A stretch of DNA of 64,000 nt. It comes from Paenibacillus oryzisoli. GTDB taxonomy: Bacteria > Bacillota > Bacilli > Paenibacillales > NBRC-103111. Below are positions 8,862 through 18,668 of this stretch, piece after piece. The position numbers were made by a program, and so were the translations under genes. The notes under the pieces were generated by a model. That model saw only the letters and a program-made list of their open reading frames with translations. It searched no databases and was not told where the DNA came from. Each line of letters begins with the position of its first letter. Position 1 is the stretch's first letter. Location of the stretch: the NCBI RefSeq assembly GCF_001653565.1, contig NZ_LYPB01000049.1:62001-126000 (forward strand). The letters are read 5' to 3'.

Positions 8862-10793
8862 ATGGGTAAAATGTTGTTGTCCAACTTCTCTATGCGTGCA
8901 AAATTAATTGCAAGCTTCAGCGGCGTGTTGTTCATTTTCTTGGCCGTGGCCCTGTTCAATCTACATCAAGTGACGCAAATTAAGCAGCATATGACCGATC
9001 AGAACAATAAAGTTGATCTCAAGGTGATGGCCCTAGAGCTTAAGAATCTGGTTCAGGAAATGAACATCATTGCTTCTGGTCTGGAAATCTCCAAGAAACC
9101 GGAATTCATTGAGAAGTACAATGCTAAACGACAACCCTACAATGACTTCATTAAGAAGATAGGCGATACGGCAAGCACTCCTGATCAGCAAAAATGGCGA
9201 AGCCAGTTAATTCAAGCATCAGTCGATTACATAAACAATTTCGATTCCGCAGCTAAAATGGTTCAAGACACGAGCATCAAGCCAAACGATCTCCAGATTA
9301 ACCTGTTGTACTTATATAGTGAATCGCAAGAGTTGAAGGATAACATCTTTGGATTAGTTGATAAATTCTACATCACCTATGCTGACGGCGCAGCAGCTGC
9401 AATTGCAGACTCCTCCAAGGCACTCAATAATAGCCGTACCATCATGTTAATTGCTTCTGCTTTCGTTTTCTTTCTTACCTTGACTATCGCTTTTCTCATT
9501 ATTACCTCATTCACACGTCCGATTTCGGTTCTACAAAGAGCCGTTGCTCGCATTGCATCTGGAGATTTAACCCACACTATTAATTCCTCTGCCAAAGATG
9601 AGCTAGGGCAATTGAGTAATAGCTTTGACCAGATGATACGGCAAGTTCGCCTCATGCTTGGTGCAACTAAGGGCATCGCTTCATCACTATCTGCTCACTC
9701 GCATGAATTTCATCGCTTCTCCCAACTGACGGCTTCGGCGAATTCCGATATTCTCAAAGCGATTCATGAGATATCAACGGGCGCGGATGAACAAGCGATG
9801 AAAACAGAGAGCAGCTCGATGCTCATTGCCGAACTAGAAGAAGAGATCCGCGATATCAACGCGTATACCCATGAAATGAAACGCAGCAGCGACGCGGCTG
9901 CCTTCGATACGCAGCAAGGTACTGCCTCCGTGCAGGCGCTCAAAGCGTCAACTGCGCAGTCGCAGCTCCTGCTGGAGAAGGTCGATGCGGCGATGCAGAC
10001 GCTCAGCGCCAGCTCCAAGCAGATCGGCGCGATCGTGCGCTCGATCATGGAAATCTCAACGCAGACAAATGTCCTAGCGTTGAATGCCGCGATCGAAGCG
10101 GCAAGAGCCGGCGTGCACGGCCGCGGCTTCTCCGTGATCGCGGAAGAAGTGCGCGAGCTGTCTCTGCAAACGAACGGATCGTCGAAGACGATCAGCGGTA
10201 TCATCGGGACGCTGCAAGGGCAAATCCAGGAACTGCAGCTTTCATTGGTCGATGCGCGTGAGTCTGCTCTGACGCAAAGCAGCCACGTAGAGATGACCTT
10301 CGGTTCTTTCCATCGAATTGAGCAATCGACCTTAGTCATCCGTGAGCAGATTGAACAGATTCATCAGAAAATCGAACAAGCCCAATCCAAAAACGATCAT
10401 CTCGTCGATTCCGTTCAGTTCGTTGCTGCGATTGCGCAAGAGACCGCCGCAGGCGTGGAAGAAGTGAACTCAACCAGCATTGAGCAGGACGCTTCGATCC
10501 GTCGAATTGCTGAAGAGTCTGATGATATATTGGAGCTGGCTCAGCAGCTTTTTGAGGAAATTAGTAAGTTTCAGATTGCGGAGGTTATTCGGGAGGATGA
10601 AATCGTAGAAGTAGAAGTCCCTGCTGCTGAAGATCCAATCGTGGAACAAATTGTGGAACAAATAGCAGCAATTGAACAGGAATTGAACGTAGAGCACGCA
10701 GTTGAACCAAAACGTGACGTCGCTCAACAACAACCGGAGCATAAAGACGAGGAACAGCGTCAAGAAAAGAAAGAGTTAGTCGGGGTTAAGTAA
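8862..10793 (+). CDS. Methyl-accepting chemotaxis protein
   Basis: From ATG 8862 (seven bases after AGGAGGT) this is a 643-residue receptor: membrane segment about 12-34, an outer helical sensor about 35-190, second membrane segment about 190-212, HAMP ([21 protein letters not shown]), methylation helices and the conserved hairpin tip [20 protein letters not shown]. The last roughly 60 residues form an acidic and Gln-rich tail ([13 protein letters not shown] onwards), longer than usual and without a pentapeptide tether. It is divergent from pstS and shares a control region with PHO boxes, so a role in phosphate-related taxis is possible but inferred. Base use inside the signalling domain (9,900-10,250) is more GC-rich than its flanks. 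Confidence 0.92.
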   Translation: MGKMLLSNFSMRAKLIASFSGVLFIFLAVALFNLHQVTQIKQHMTDQNNKVDLKVMALELKNLVQEMNIIASGLEISKKPEFIEKYNAKRQPYNDFIKKIGDTASTPDQQKWRSQLIQASVDYINNFDSAAKMVQDTSIKPNDLQINLLYLYSESQELKDNIFGLVDKFYITYADGAAAAIADSSKALNNSRTIMLIASAFVFFLTLTIAFLIITSFTRPISVLQRAVARIASGDLTHTINSSAKDELGQLSNSFDQMIRQVRLMLGATKGIASSLSAHSHEFHRFSQLTASANSDILKAIHEISTGADEQAMKTESSSMLIAELEEEIRDINAYTHEMKRSSDAAAFDTQQGTASVQALKASTAQSQLLLEKVDAAMQTLSASSKQIGAIVRSIMEISTQTNVLALNAAIEAARAGVHGRGFSVIAEEVRELSLQTNGSSKTISGIIGTLQGQIQELQLSLVDARESALTQSSHVEMTFGSFHRIEQSTLVIREQIEQIHQKIEQAQSKNDHLVDSVQFVAAIAQETAAGVEEVNSTSIEQDASIRRIAEESDDILELAQQLFEEISKFQIAEVIREDEIVEVEVPAAEDPIVEQIVEQIAAIEQELNVEHAVEPKRDVAQQQPEHKDEEQRQEKKELVGVK

Positions 10794-10868
10794 CTAATAC
10801 ATATAAGGAATAGCTGTTGCAACGTAACACTGCTTGCTGCTTGCCGCGATTGAGATCGTTTCACCCTT

Positions 10869-11717
10869 GTAAGTCGATTTTTTCGACTTACGGGTGCCTT
10901 TTCGCTCCGCCGGGGCTCTGTAAGTCGATTTTTTCGACTTACAGGTGCCCTTTCGCTCTGTTCGAGCTCTGTAAGTCGATTTTTTCGACTTACGGGTGCC
11001 TTTTCGCTCCGCCGGGCTCTGTAAGTCGATTTTTTCGACTTACGGGTGCCCTTTCGCTCCGCCGGAGCTCTGTAAGTCGATTTTTCCGACTTACAGGTGC
11101 CCTTTCGCTCTGCTCGAGCTCTGTAAGTCGATTTTTTCGACTTACGGGTGCCTTTTCGCTCCGCCGGGGCTCTGTAAGTCGATATTTTCGACTTACGGGT
11201 GCCCTTTCGCTCCGCCGGAGCTCTGTAAGTCGATTTTTCCGACTTACAGGTGCCCTTTCGCTCTCCTCGAGCTCTGTAAGTCGATTTTTTCGACTTACGG
11301 GTGCCTTTTCGCTCCGCCGGAGCTCTGTAAGTCGATTTTTTCGACTTACGGGTGCCCTTTCGCTCCGCTCGAGCTCTGTAAGTCGATTTTTTCGACTTAC
11401 GGGTGCCTTTTCGCTCCGCTGGAGCTCTGTAAGTCGATATTTTCAACTTACGGGTGCCTTTTCGCTCCGCTGGAGCTCTGTAAGTCGATTTTTTCGACTT
11501 ACGGGTGCCTTTTCGCTCCGCTGGAGCTCTGTAAGTCGATTTTTTCGACTTACGGGTGCCTTTTCGCTCCGCCGGGGCTCTGTAAGTCGATTTTTCCGAC
11601 TTACGGGTGCCTTTTCGCTCCGCTGGAGCTCTGTAAGTCGATATTTTCGACTTACGGGTCCCTTTTCGCTCCGCCGGGGCTCTGCTGGGGCTCTGTAAGT
11701 CGATATTTTCGACTTAC
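10869..11717. repeat. Tandem array of 17 palindromic 51-bp repeats
   Basis: Units begin with GTAAGTCGA at 10869, 10920, 10971, 11021, 11072 and then every 51 bases to 11633, with the last at 11695 after a partial duplication. Each holds a 23-base palindrome (arms GTAAGTCGA / TCGACTTAC around a T-rich 5-base loop), then a spacer whose GCTCC-GCC-GGAGC part can form a second small hairpin. Spacer variants keep the pairing (GCTCCGCTGGAGC; GCTCTGTTCGAGC). One unit (11429) has a broken arm (TCAACTTAC). The array fills the gap between the convergent receptor and motB genes. Since 51 is a multiple of three, long open frames run through it by accident on both strands; I regard none as a gene. Confidence 0.95.
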
Positions 11718-11749
11718 GGGTGCACACCGCATCGCATGGAATCAAACAA

Positions 11750-11786
11750 TAAGAGCTAAGCGCTTACCAAGCCGCTTAGCTCTTTT
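11750..11786. terminator. Terminator after motB
   Basis: A 12-bp perfect stem (AAGAGCTAAGCG / CGCTTAGCTCTT) lies between the repeat array and the motB stop. It could end transcription from either side. Confidence 0.75.
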
Positions 11787-11803
11787 CATTTACAATCCAT
11801 CGT

Positions 11804-12610
11804 TTATTTCGCTATCTCATCCGTTGCTTTTATATTGCGTAGGATGCTCACTTCTACACGGCGATTCGTGGCCCGGCCTTCAGTTGTAGCATTATCAACG
11901 ATAGGGCGATACTCGCCATAGCCAACGGAGGAATATGAGGCTGGTTGAATCTTAGTATTGACGAGCAGCAATTTCATAAAGTTCACGGCACGCTTGGCAC
12001 TCAAATCCCAATTCGTCTCGAAATCTGCCCGGTGAATCGGAATATTATCCGTATGTCCAGCAACCTCGACTTGATAGCCAGGATATTCCCCCAATAGATT
12101 CGACATGGATGTGGCGAGTTTCTGAGACTCCTGCTTGATGGTAGCCGATCCGGAATCGAACAGTGCTCGATCACTAATGGTAATCGTCAACTTTTCATTA
12201 TCCAATTTGGTCGTCAGCTGCTCACTCATGTTATTCTCTTTGATGAACGCATCCATGCTTTTCTTCAATTCTTCCAGATCCTTCTCTTCCTTCTGAAGCT
12301 TAGCGGCCAGCTGGCTCTCGATTTTGTTCTCTTCTTTAGTAGGAGGATTCTGGTTCTTAAAGTTATTTTTAGTTGAACTCGCAGCATCATCAATTGGAAT
12401 TAAATTTGACATAGCGAATGGCGCTTCGCCACCTGTGAAAGCATTATTTAACGATCGCATAATGGAGTCGTATTTCTTCGAGTCAAGTTGACTTGATGCA
12501 AATAAAATGATAAAAAGGGCCAGTAGTAAAGTCAATAAATCCGCATAGGGAATCAGCCAGGATTCATCGACATGTTCTTCATGATCCTCATGCTTCTTTT
12601 TTTTACTCAC
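11804..12610 (-). CDS. motB: Flagellar motor stator protein MotB
   Basis: This 268-residue protein has a short basic N-terminus, one membrane helix with the ion-carrying Asp (PYADLLTLLLALFIILFASSQ), a helical plug/linker, and a C-terminal OmpA-like peptidoglycan-binding domain (VEVAGHTDNIPIHR, NWDLSAKRAVNFMKLL, GYGEYRP, NRRVEVSIL). With MotA it forms the stator that couples ion flow to flagellar rotation. The GTG start overlaps the motA stop by four bases (GTGA), indicating coupled translation. Confidence 0.95.
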   Translation of the reverse strand: MSKKKKHEDHEEHVDESWLIPYADLLTLLLALFIILFASSQLDSKKYDSIMRSLNNAFTGGEAPFAMSNLIPIDDAASSTKNNFKNQNPPTKEENKIESQLAAKLQKEEKDLEELKKSMDAFIKENNMSEQLTTKLDNEKLTITISDRALFDSGSATIKQESQKLATSMSNLLGEYPGYQVEVAGHTDNIPIHRADFETNWDLSAKRAVNFMKLLLVNTKIQPASYSSVGYGEYRPIVDNATTEGRATNRRVEVSILRNIKATDEIAK

Positions 12611-13401
12611 TGTGCAGCTGCCCCCTCCGCACCTTCTTCATAAGACGCTCGATCTTTATTCGCAACAAAGATCATCATCTTCTGCTTCACAGAATTGGCA
12701 GACACACCAGACTGGATGGAAAGTAACCCTTCTACCACCATCAGTTTAATTTCAACTTCTTTCTTGGACTTCTGTTTCAGCTTGTTAGCAAACGGGTGAA
12801 AAATAACGTAACCCAAGAAAATACCGAACATCGTTGCAACGAAGGCAGCTGAAATCAAGTGTCCCAACTTCTCGACTTCACTCAAATTACCAAGTGCAGC
12901 AATAAGTCCGACAACCGCGCCAAGTACCCCTAATGTAGGCGCATATGTACCTGCTTGTGTAAATATACTCGCATATTTCTTATGTCTCGTTTCCATTTCA
13001 GCAATATCTTCAAGAAGTACATCGCGCACGAAGTCAGGGTCATTCCCATCAATAATGAGTCGCATGCCACTTTTCATGAAAGGATCAGAAAGCTCTTCAG
13101 CTTGCTTCTCCAAAGATAGCAGTCCTTCCCGACGTGTGATGCTCACCCAGTTAATAAACGTCTCAATCAATTCTTTCTTAGGCATTAGTTTCTGTTCGGT
13201 AAAAATAATTTTTAATAAGGCCGGAATCTTCTTGATCTCATCCATCGAGAAGGCTATGAACAGTGCTGAAGCTGTTCCTCCGAAAATGATTAATGCAGCC
13301 GCCGGATTCAATAAAGCCGCTAGACTTGCACCTTTGAGCACCATACCAAAGCCAATGGATACTGCAGCCAGCACGATTCCAATAATTGACGATTTTTCCA
13401 T
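12607..13401 (-). CDS. motA: Flagellar motor stator protein MotA
   Basis: This is a 264-residue membrane protein with four hydrophobic segments and a large cytoplasmic loop (about 60-145) with charged residues that would contact the rotor. The segment 3-4 motif AGTYAPTLGVLGAVVGLIAAL is typical of MotA. It is first in the motAB pair. A site GAGG lies about ten bases before the ATG. The ion used (proton or sodium) cannot be settled from sequence alone. Confidence 0.95.
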   Translation of the reverse strand: MEKSSIIGIVLAAVSIGFGMVLKGASLAALLNPAAALIIFGGTASALFIAFSMDEIKKIPALLKIIFTEQKLMPKKELIETFINWVSITRREGLLSLEKQAEELSDPFMKSGMRLIIDGNDPDFVRDVLLEDIAEMETRHKKYASIFTQAGTYAPTLGVLGAVVGLIAALGNLSEVEKLGHLISAAFVATMFGIFLGYVIFHPFANKLKQKSKKEVEIKLMVVEGLLSIQSGVSANSVKQKMMIFVANKDRASYEEGAEGAAAQ

Positions 13402-13754
13402 CCTTCATGCACCTCTTCAAGTAATCGATTTATGTATTTCAGCTTGTTTGACCAAGCTTTCGACAATAACTGAGCCCTATATTCATAATAAGATTAATTG
13501 CGATTTACCACAATCCTTTTTCCGTAAATATATTGGGCCGAAAGACCCAATTGTTCATCATTTCGAAGCAATTTGGTCGAATTCTGACGAAGAACTTCTC
13601 CTCCTTTAATTATATGGAGGTGCATTGGATTCCTTCTTAAATCGCTCTCTTTCGAAATTCAACACTTGTAGTAAAATTGGTATGTCTTGGCATCCATTTT
13701 GGGAACGATAGGATTGAATAACTTCAGCATGCCACTGTAGGAGGAATGATTGGA
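13402..13754. other. Intergenic region between divergent motA and aldo/keto reductase
   Basis: I see no gene in these 353 bases. A perfect-looking small hairpin (ATTGGGTC-TTTC-GGCCCAAT on the minus strand, 13532-13551) lies in the likely motA leader. No sigma-D promoter could be assigned with confidence. AGGAGG at 13739-13744 serves the reductase. Confidence 0.5.
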
Positions 13755-14618
13755 TTGGAACAACGACCTTTTGGCCAGACGGGAGCCCATTTCCCAATAC
13801 TAAGCTTTGGTGCACAACGTATTGTCGATGAACATAATTGCACGGAGGATGAAGCGATCCACATTGTGAATCGTGCGATTGACGAAGGGATTACTTACTA
13901 TGACACAGCCCCGAGCTACTCGAAAGGGCAGTCTGAAGAGCGATTAGGCAAAGCACTGGCGCTCCATAATCGTCGCAACGACGTATGGATTGCAACCAAA
14001 ACCAATGACCGTACGCGAGACGGTTCCTTGCGACTGCTCGAAGACAGCCTGAAACGGCTGCAGACAGATCATGTTGAAGAATGGCGCTTACATAACATTA
14101 TGAAAATGGAAGAGCTTGATCAGTGCTTTGCCAAAGGCGGCGCACTCGAAGCATTAATTGAAGCCAAGGAACAAGGCATGATCAAGCATATTTCGATCAG
14201 TGGGCATACGAATCCGCATGTCCAATTGGAAGCGATTGATCGCTTTCCTTTCGATAGCGCACTTGTTGCTCTATCCGCTGCCGATCACCTCGTCTATAGC
14301 TTCGCTCACGAGTTTCTGCCCGCAGCCAATGAAAAGGGCATCGCAGTCATCGGTATGAAAGTTATGGCGCTTGGCCAATTGGCACCATGGTACGAGAAAG
14401 CTTTGCGTTACACATTGTCTTTACCGATTTCTACGGCTATCGTTGGTATGGAGTCTATGGAACAACTTGAGCAGAATCTGGCGATAGCCAAAAACTTCAA
14501 GCCGATGACCGATCTCGAGCAACTCGATTTCCTGAAGGAAATCATGCATTTGGCCAATCCGGATGTGCTGAAGTGGAAATCGACAGACTGGGTGTCTGGC
14601 GAGTGGTATGTCCGGTAG
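13755..14618 (+). CDS. Aldo/keto reductase family protein
   Basis: The protein (287 residues) follows the NAD(P)H-dependent aldo/keto reductase barrel pattern: YYDTAPSYSKGQSEERLGKAL (active Asp and Tyr), WIATKTN (Lys), RLHNIMK (His) and the late STAIVGMESMEQLEQNL segment. The TTG at 13755 stands ten bases after AGGAGG and gives the start MEQRPFGQTG; the ATG at 13746 is only one base from the ribosome site, so TTG is preferred. Substrate unknown. It is a single gene ended by a strong terminator. Confidence 0.88.
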   Translation: MEQRPFGQTGAHFPILSFGAQRIVDEHNCTEDEAIHIVNRAIDEGITYYDTAPSYSKGQSEERLGKALALHNRRNDVWIATKTNDRTRDGSLRLLEDSLKRLQTDHVEEWRLHNIMKMEELDQCFAKGGALEALIEAKEQGMIKHISISGHTNPHVQLEAIDRFPFDSALVALSAADHLVYSFAHEFLPAANEKGIAVIGMKVMALGQLAPWYEKALRYTLSLPISTAIVGMESMEQLEQNLAIAKNFKPMTDLEQLDFLKEIMHLANPDVLKWKSTDWVSGEWYVR

Positions 14619-14623
14619 AAACT

Positions 14624-14680
14624 GAAACAAGGGGCTTACCCCAAGTAGAATCACCTACTTGTGGCGTAGCCCCTTGTTTA
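14624..14680. terminator. Terminator between aldo/keto reductase and metallophosphoesterase
   Basis: An outer stem AAACAAGGGGCT / AGCCCCTTGTTT encloses an inner stem AAGTAG / CTACTT. It lies between two convergent genes and can act both ways. Confidence 0.85.
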
Positions 14681-14713
14681 AATGTTTATGTAGACTTGAA
14701 ACAATTCTAGGTA

Positions 14714-15211
14714 TTACTCTTTGGAGTCGAAGTAGAAATGCTCCGCCTTCCATTGCTCCCCTAACTGGAGAATGCCATACGAGTAGCGAGGCTGTCTTCT
14801 TTTATCCGTAGGCGAACCTGGGTTAAACATCATCGTTCCTTGAACAATTTGAAGAAACGGAATATGTGAGTGTCCAAAGATCACCATGTCGGGCCGCTCA
14901 GCCTCGAACGCCTCCCGTGCTCTTTCTTCGGTCGTTTTCCGGAAACCATCCCCATGGATAAGCCCTATTCGGAAATTACCGAAGGTTAACAGTTTCTTTT
15001 TCCCGAATCGCTCTACAATATCTTCCCCATCGTTATTCCCAGCCACAGACTCACATGGTGCGATCTGCTCGACAAGTTCAATAACATGCTCACTCACCCA
15101 ATCTCCTGCATGAAGGATAAGATCGACACCTTGCAGCCCTGCTACAAGCGCATCGGGCAGCTTCGTGGCACGGTAGGATAAATGCGTATCTGCTATAACC
15201 CCTATTCGCAT
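14714..15211 (-). CDS. YfcE/MJ0936-type metallophosphoesterase
   Basis: The 165 residues carry all metal-binding blocks of the calcineurin-like fold: DTH near the start, HAGDW, GNND, LIHGDG and GHSH. The small size matches the YfcE/MJ0936 group of phosphodiesterases. The natural substrate is not known from sequence. The ATG follows GGAAGGAG. Confidence 0.92.
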   Translation of the reverse strand: MRIGVIADTHLSYRATKLPDALVAGLQGVDLILHAGDWVSEHVIELVEQIAPCESVAGNNDGEDIVERFGKKKLLTFGNFRIGLIHGDGFRKTTEERAREAFEAERPDMVIFGHSHIPFLQIVQGTMMFNPGSPTDKRRQPRYSYGILQLGEQWKAEHFYFDSKE

Positions 15212-15319
15212 CCCTTATACTCCTTCCCATTTCAACTAGTTATTAAGGATATACTAATCAGGAAAAAGTAGGAATGCAACTATATGTTGGGAGCGACACG
15301 ACATCCCATGCATTTCACT

Positions 15320-17398
15320 TTACTGCGTAACCACAGCATCATCAAAGCTAGCAGTAGAAGAAGCCATGCGGTAACCAACTTTGCCTGTGCTCAGCTCCGT
15401 TGTTCCATTCGTATAGTTAATCAGCTGCGTACCATTCACCGAGCCGAGGATATTATTCCCGGTTACCTTCACCTTGAGGTCATACCATGTGTTAATTGTT
15501 GAGCTGAAAGAAACACTCGATAGCAAGGTCAATGTCCCGCTTACCTTTTTATATAAATCAAGGGCATTCGTGCTGTTGTTGATGCGCAGCATATAGTAGT
15601 TGTTTGCATCTGTGACACGGAAAAGCAGTCCTGCGTTAGCAAAAGCATTATTTAGTTTCACCTTCGAAGAATAGGTGTAGTTCGTCCAAGCGCTCCCAGC
15701 AAAAGCAAGAGCCTCACCAGTAACCAAGGACTGATTAAACACTTTACTGCCGTCCGTGATTACGCTCCACGTACCGCCGCTTGTCGTCCAACTACTGGAA
15801 CCACTTTCAAAATTATCACTAAACACAGTAACCACTGGCGGGGAACCGATCCCCACACCTTCGTATGCCCCACGATCTGTTACACTGCCCGCCAGTACTG
15901 CACTGCCCCAATAATCCTTACCACCGTTGCTGCTAATTGCAACACCGCTATCGATGGCAGGTGAACCCGTCTGCAGCTTATAGCCATCCACACCTATTAG
16001 ACTCGTCCCCGTTCCAGGACTAACTAGAAGCGGATTCGTTGTAAGCTTGTTCGCATCGCTAGGCTCAGAACTAGGGTGATTGCCATAAAAAACATTAGAA
16101 TCAAAGACCGTATTCGTACTGCTTCCCATGATATATCCGCCGCTGCCTAGGTTGTAGATAATATTATTTTTAAAAGACGTATTGCTCGCATACCCTCCCC
16201 AATCGTTGATTAATAGAATATGGGTACCTGCTCCCGCGCCAATATAGATCGTATTGTTATAAATACTCGTATTGGTGACTGGACCTGCCAGTTGAAAAAT
16301 ACGAGTACCATCGTTCTGACTGATGTTATATCGCACAATCGTGCCATTGTTGAAATTACTTGTGCCGTTATTACAAATCAGAACGAAACCGCCTTCGTTG
16401 TCATGGCTATAGTTATATTGAATGATCGTTCGATTGGAGTCATAATCGGAGTCAAATCCTTGACCGTCCAGACTCCCATGCGTGCTATAGGCTTCATTGT
16501 ATTGCACAAGTGCATCGTCTGTATTGAACGGCCAGATGGCGACCCCCTCAGCACCAGAACGCACATTCGCATGATGAACAACATTGTACTGGATAACGGG
16601 TGCCGAACTTACTCTAACCAGAATGCCATCACGTCCGATATCATACACGGTGTTATATTGAATAAGCACGTTCGTAAAGCCCGACCAAGGACCAGAATCA
16701 ACCATACCGCCCCTGTTCATCCAGCGGGAGTGCGTCTGAATACCGGTTGAATCCACCGTGTAGACCGTATTTCCTTCGATGCGCACGTCATTCCACTTCG
16801 TCGATACGGAAGTTCCTAATGCCTGCACAGCGATGCCGCCGTTTTTCTTATCCGTATTGATCCCATTCACATCGTGCACAGTAAGGTTGGAAATATGAAT
16901 GTAGTTGGCCGTTCCATAATCCGAAGCAACCACATTGACGCCTAAACGTTTGGCAGCAGTCGCTCCCTTATTCGTCACTTCTAGGTTCTTAATTTCCCAG
17001 TACTCTTGATTGTACAAATAGACAGCCGATCCGCCACTGCCATCCGCATTCATCGTTAGCCCGTTCCCATTAATAAGCGGTTTACTTCCGCTGCCGTAGC
17101 TGGAAATGACGATCGGGCTGCCAGACACACCTGATCCCTTCGGATATAACTGCCCTGTCCACGTACCGCCTGATTTAAAAAGGATCTGGTCGCCAGCTGC
17201 GAACGTTGTCGCATTCACCTTGGTCAAACTTTTCCAAGCTGTCGCTGCGCTTTTCCCATCTCCACTGTCATCCGATCTCGAAGAATCCACATAATAAATA
17301 GTACCCGCAGCCATAACGGCTTTAGGTATTGCTCCTAAGAAGGAGAGCATGATAACAATAGCAGCGAAAATAGTGAATAACTTTTTAGCCAAATACAT
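15320..17398 (-). CDS. Secreted right-handed beta-helix protein, candidate pectin-active lyase or hydrolase
   Basis: The 692-residue product has a signal peptide (about 1-30, ending AVMAA), then YYVDSSRSDDSGDGKSAATA, a start seen in extracellular parallel beta-helix proteins including PL9-like pectate lyases. Repeated N-rich turns (IEGNTVYTVD, IQYNTVYDIG, IQYNVVHHA, VQYNEAYSTHG, IQYNYSHDNEGG) span about 60-480. The last 180 residues (FSDNFESGSSSW onward) look like a concanavalin/LamG-like sugar-binding domain. A perfect cre site lies 36 bases upstream, so repression by CcpA in rich sugar is expected. It neighbours an esterase and a sugar ABC importer. Catalytic residues could not be assigned; it may be a lyase, a hydrolase or a binding protein. 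Confidence 0.8.
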   Translation of the reverse strand: MYLAKKLFTIFAAIVIMLSFLGAIPKAVMAAGTIYYVDSSRSDDSGDGKSAATAWKSLTKVNATTFAAGDQILFKSGGTWTGQLYPKGSGVSGSPIVISSYGSGSKPLINGNGLTMNADGSGGSAVYLYNQEYWEIKNLEVTNKGATAAKRLGVNVVASDYGTANYIHISNLTVHDVNGINTDKKNGGIAVQALGTSVSTKWNDVRIEGNTVYTVDSTGIQTHSRWMNRGGMVDSGPWSGFTNVLIQYNTVYDIGRDGILVRVSSAPVIQYNVVHHANVRSGAEGVAIWPFNTDDALVQYNEAYSTHGSLDGQGFDSDYDSNRTIIQYNYSHDNEGGFVLICNNGTSNFNNGTIVRYNISQNDGTRIFQLAGPVTNTSIYNNTIYIGAGAGTHILLINDWGGYASNTSFKNNIIYNLGSGGYIMGSSTNTVFDSNVFYGNHPSSEPSDANKLTTNPLLVSPGTGTSLIGVDGYKLQTGSPAIDSGVAISSNGGKDYWGSAVLAGSVTDRGAYEGVGIGSPPVVTVFSDNFESGSSSWTTSGGTWSVITDGSKVFNQSLVTGEALAFAGSAWTNYTYSSKVKLNNAFANAGLLFRVTDANNYYMLRINNSTNALDLYKKVSGTLTLLSSVSFSSTINTWYDLKVKVTGNNILGSVNGTQLINYTNGTTELSTGKVGYRMASSTASFDDAVVTQ

Positions 17399-17433
17399 GA
17401 ATCATTCCCCTTTGCATGTTAAATTACAATTCT

Positions 17434-17447
17434 TGTTAACGCTTTCA
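17434..17447. promoter_or_regulatory. Perfect cre (CcpA) site upstream of the beta-helix gene
   Basis: TGTTAACGCTTTCA matches every fixed position of the Bacillus cre consensus TGWNANCGNTNWCA. It lies 36 bases before the ATG of the beta-helix gene, where CcpA bound to P-Ser-HPr would block transcription. The rest of 17399-17643 shows no gene. Confidence 0.75.
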
Positions 17448-17643
17448 ATAATTTTCATTCCAAAACTACGTTTCTTTCACTTGAACATTCATCACTACAG
17501 GCAGTTCACCTAATGAAGCTATGTCTGTCATCAGGTAAGTTTCACTTTTTCACGCAAATGCGGCTCTCTCACCTCCCTTCAAGTATCCTCGAAATCGTAG
17601 AGACTGGAAACCAGCCTTTGCCGATCTTCGATTTCATATGTTA

Positions 17644-18651
17644 TTACAAATGCCCAGAGATCGCTGCGTATAGCCGCTGAGCAATCTGCTCCATTCCTGC
17701 CTGAGACGGATGTACCAAATCGAGCGTTTGGTTCTCTGGTTCCAATAAATCCCTGCCAGGAATACCTATCATACCCGAATGATTTCGCATACTGACGGCT
17801 TGTTGAACAATAGCTCGAAATAGATCAGCCTTCGGATCCCCAGATGCGTCCATGGCAAACCAGAACATGTCCGTGACGAATACCTTGCGCTCGCCAAGAC
17901 CAGCGACTAATCTGTTTAGAAACATATCAAGCGCATCGCGAAACGCTTCTGCCGTCCAGTCATACACCACATTGATCCCAAGCTCGACAGTAGCGATCTC
18001 CCAGCCTTTCAGCTCCATCAAATAGTCCGCCATTTGCGGTTCAAGCTTTGCGCCGCCTGCTAACCCGAAATTACGTAATTCCAAACCAAGCAATTGGGCC
18101 AACCGGAACGCATACGTTCCGGTCGGCGACCACGCTGAAGCTCCATGAGTAATGGAGGAGCCGTACGCTAGATAGCTACTGCCAGGGATCTTCAAGCTGT
18201 ACGGTGGCTCTACTTCACCTTCTACAGAAGAGAGATACACCTTCCCTTGATAGGGAAGCACGAGTCGGTACAGCTGCCTATCGTAGGCAGTCTGTAGGGG
18301 AATCATTTCTAACTCCGGTAGTAACTCATATCTCTTGATGACGATTCGGTTATATCCCCTCTGTACATAATAAATCTCAGCCTGCAAATCACCTATAACA
18401 AGGGATGCCATTGTCGTAATCGGGGTTTCAAGATGCGGCTCCCACCATAGCCCGATCTCTGCGCGATCGCCGATCATGCGGAATCGGATTTCAGAGCCCG
18501 CAGTGCTCTGAGCGTTTCGCTGAGCAAATTCATTCAGCGTCAGCCGCAGCTTCTCTGGAATCCGGCATAATCGCAGCCCTTTGATTTCGTCTTCCACCCC
18601 TTCGGTTACATGGTGAAGTTCCACCTTGGGTTCCTTAAGCGGATATAGCAT
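17644..18651 (-). CDS. SGNH/GDSL-family esterase
   Basis: The protein (335 residues) has an N-terminal beta-rich half and a C-terminal SGNH hydrolase domain. Block I is YGSSITHG (catalytic Ser), the block II Gly is in NFGLAGGA, the block III Asn is in LGINVV, and DLVHPS gives the Asp-His of block V. Enzymes of this build often remove acetyl groups from plant polysaccharides. No secretion signal is visible, so it may act on imported oligosaccharides. The ATG at 18651 is six bases after AGGAGG and is preferred to one at 18672. It is the last gene after the ABC permeases. Confidence 0.82.
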   Translation of the reverse strand: MLYPLKEPKVELHHVTEGVEDEIKGLRLCRIPEKLRLTLNEFAQRNAQSTAGSEIRFRMIGDRAEIGLWWEPHLETPITTMASLVIGDLQAEIYYVQRGYNRIVIKRYELLPELEMIPLQTAYDRQLYRLVLPYQGKVYLSSVEGEVEPPYSLKIPGSSYLAYGSSITHGASAWSPTGTYAFRLAQLLGLELRNFGLAGGAKLEPQMADYLMELKGWEIATVELGINVVYDWTAEAFRDALDMFLNRLVAGLGERKVFVTDMFWFAMDASGDPKADLFRAIVQQAVSMRNHSGMIGIPGRDLLEPENQTLDLVHPSQAGMEQIAQRLYAAISGHL

Positions 18652-18668
18652 CGTTGCCCTCCTAACGA

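Noticed and set aside
9764..10339. 191-residue minus-strand frame inside the chemotaxis receptor
   Set aside because: It is antisense to the most conserved part of the receptor; base composition explains it.
10869..11717. CRISPR array
   Set aside because: Palindromes are regularly spaced, but the intervening sequences are themselves near-identical, and no cas gene is in the window.
10760..11889. Three long open frames (minus 10760-11446; plus 10817-11698 and 10996-11889) with 17-residue repeats
   Set aside because: They exist only because the 51-bp repeat is a multiple of three; frames are open on both strands, lack ribosome sites and run into flanking genes.
13606..13815. 69-residue minus-strand open frame upstream of the aldo/keto reductase
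   Set aside because: It overlaps the well-supported reductase start and has no conserved features.
16220..16750. 176-residue plus-strand frame inside the beta-helix gene
   Set aside because: It is antisense to a clear coding region with no ribosome site.
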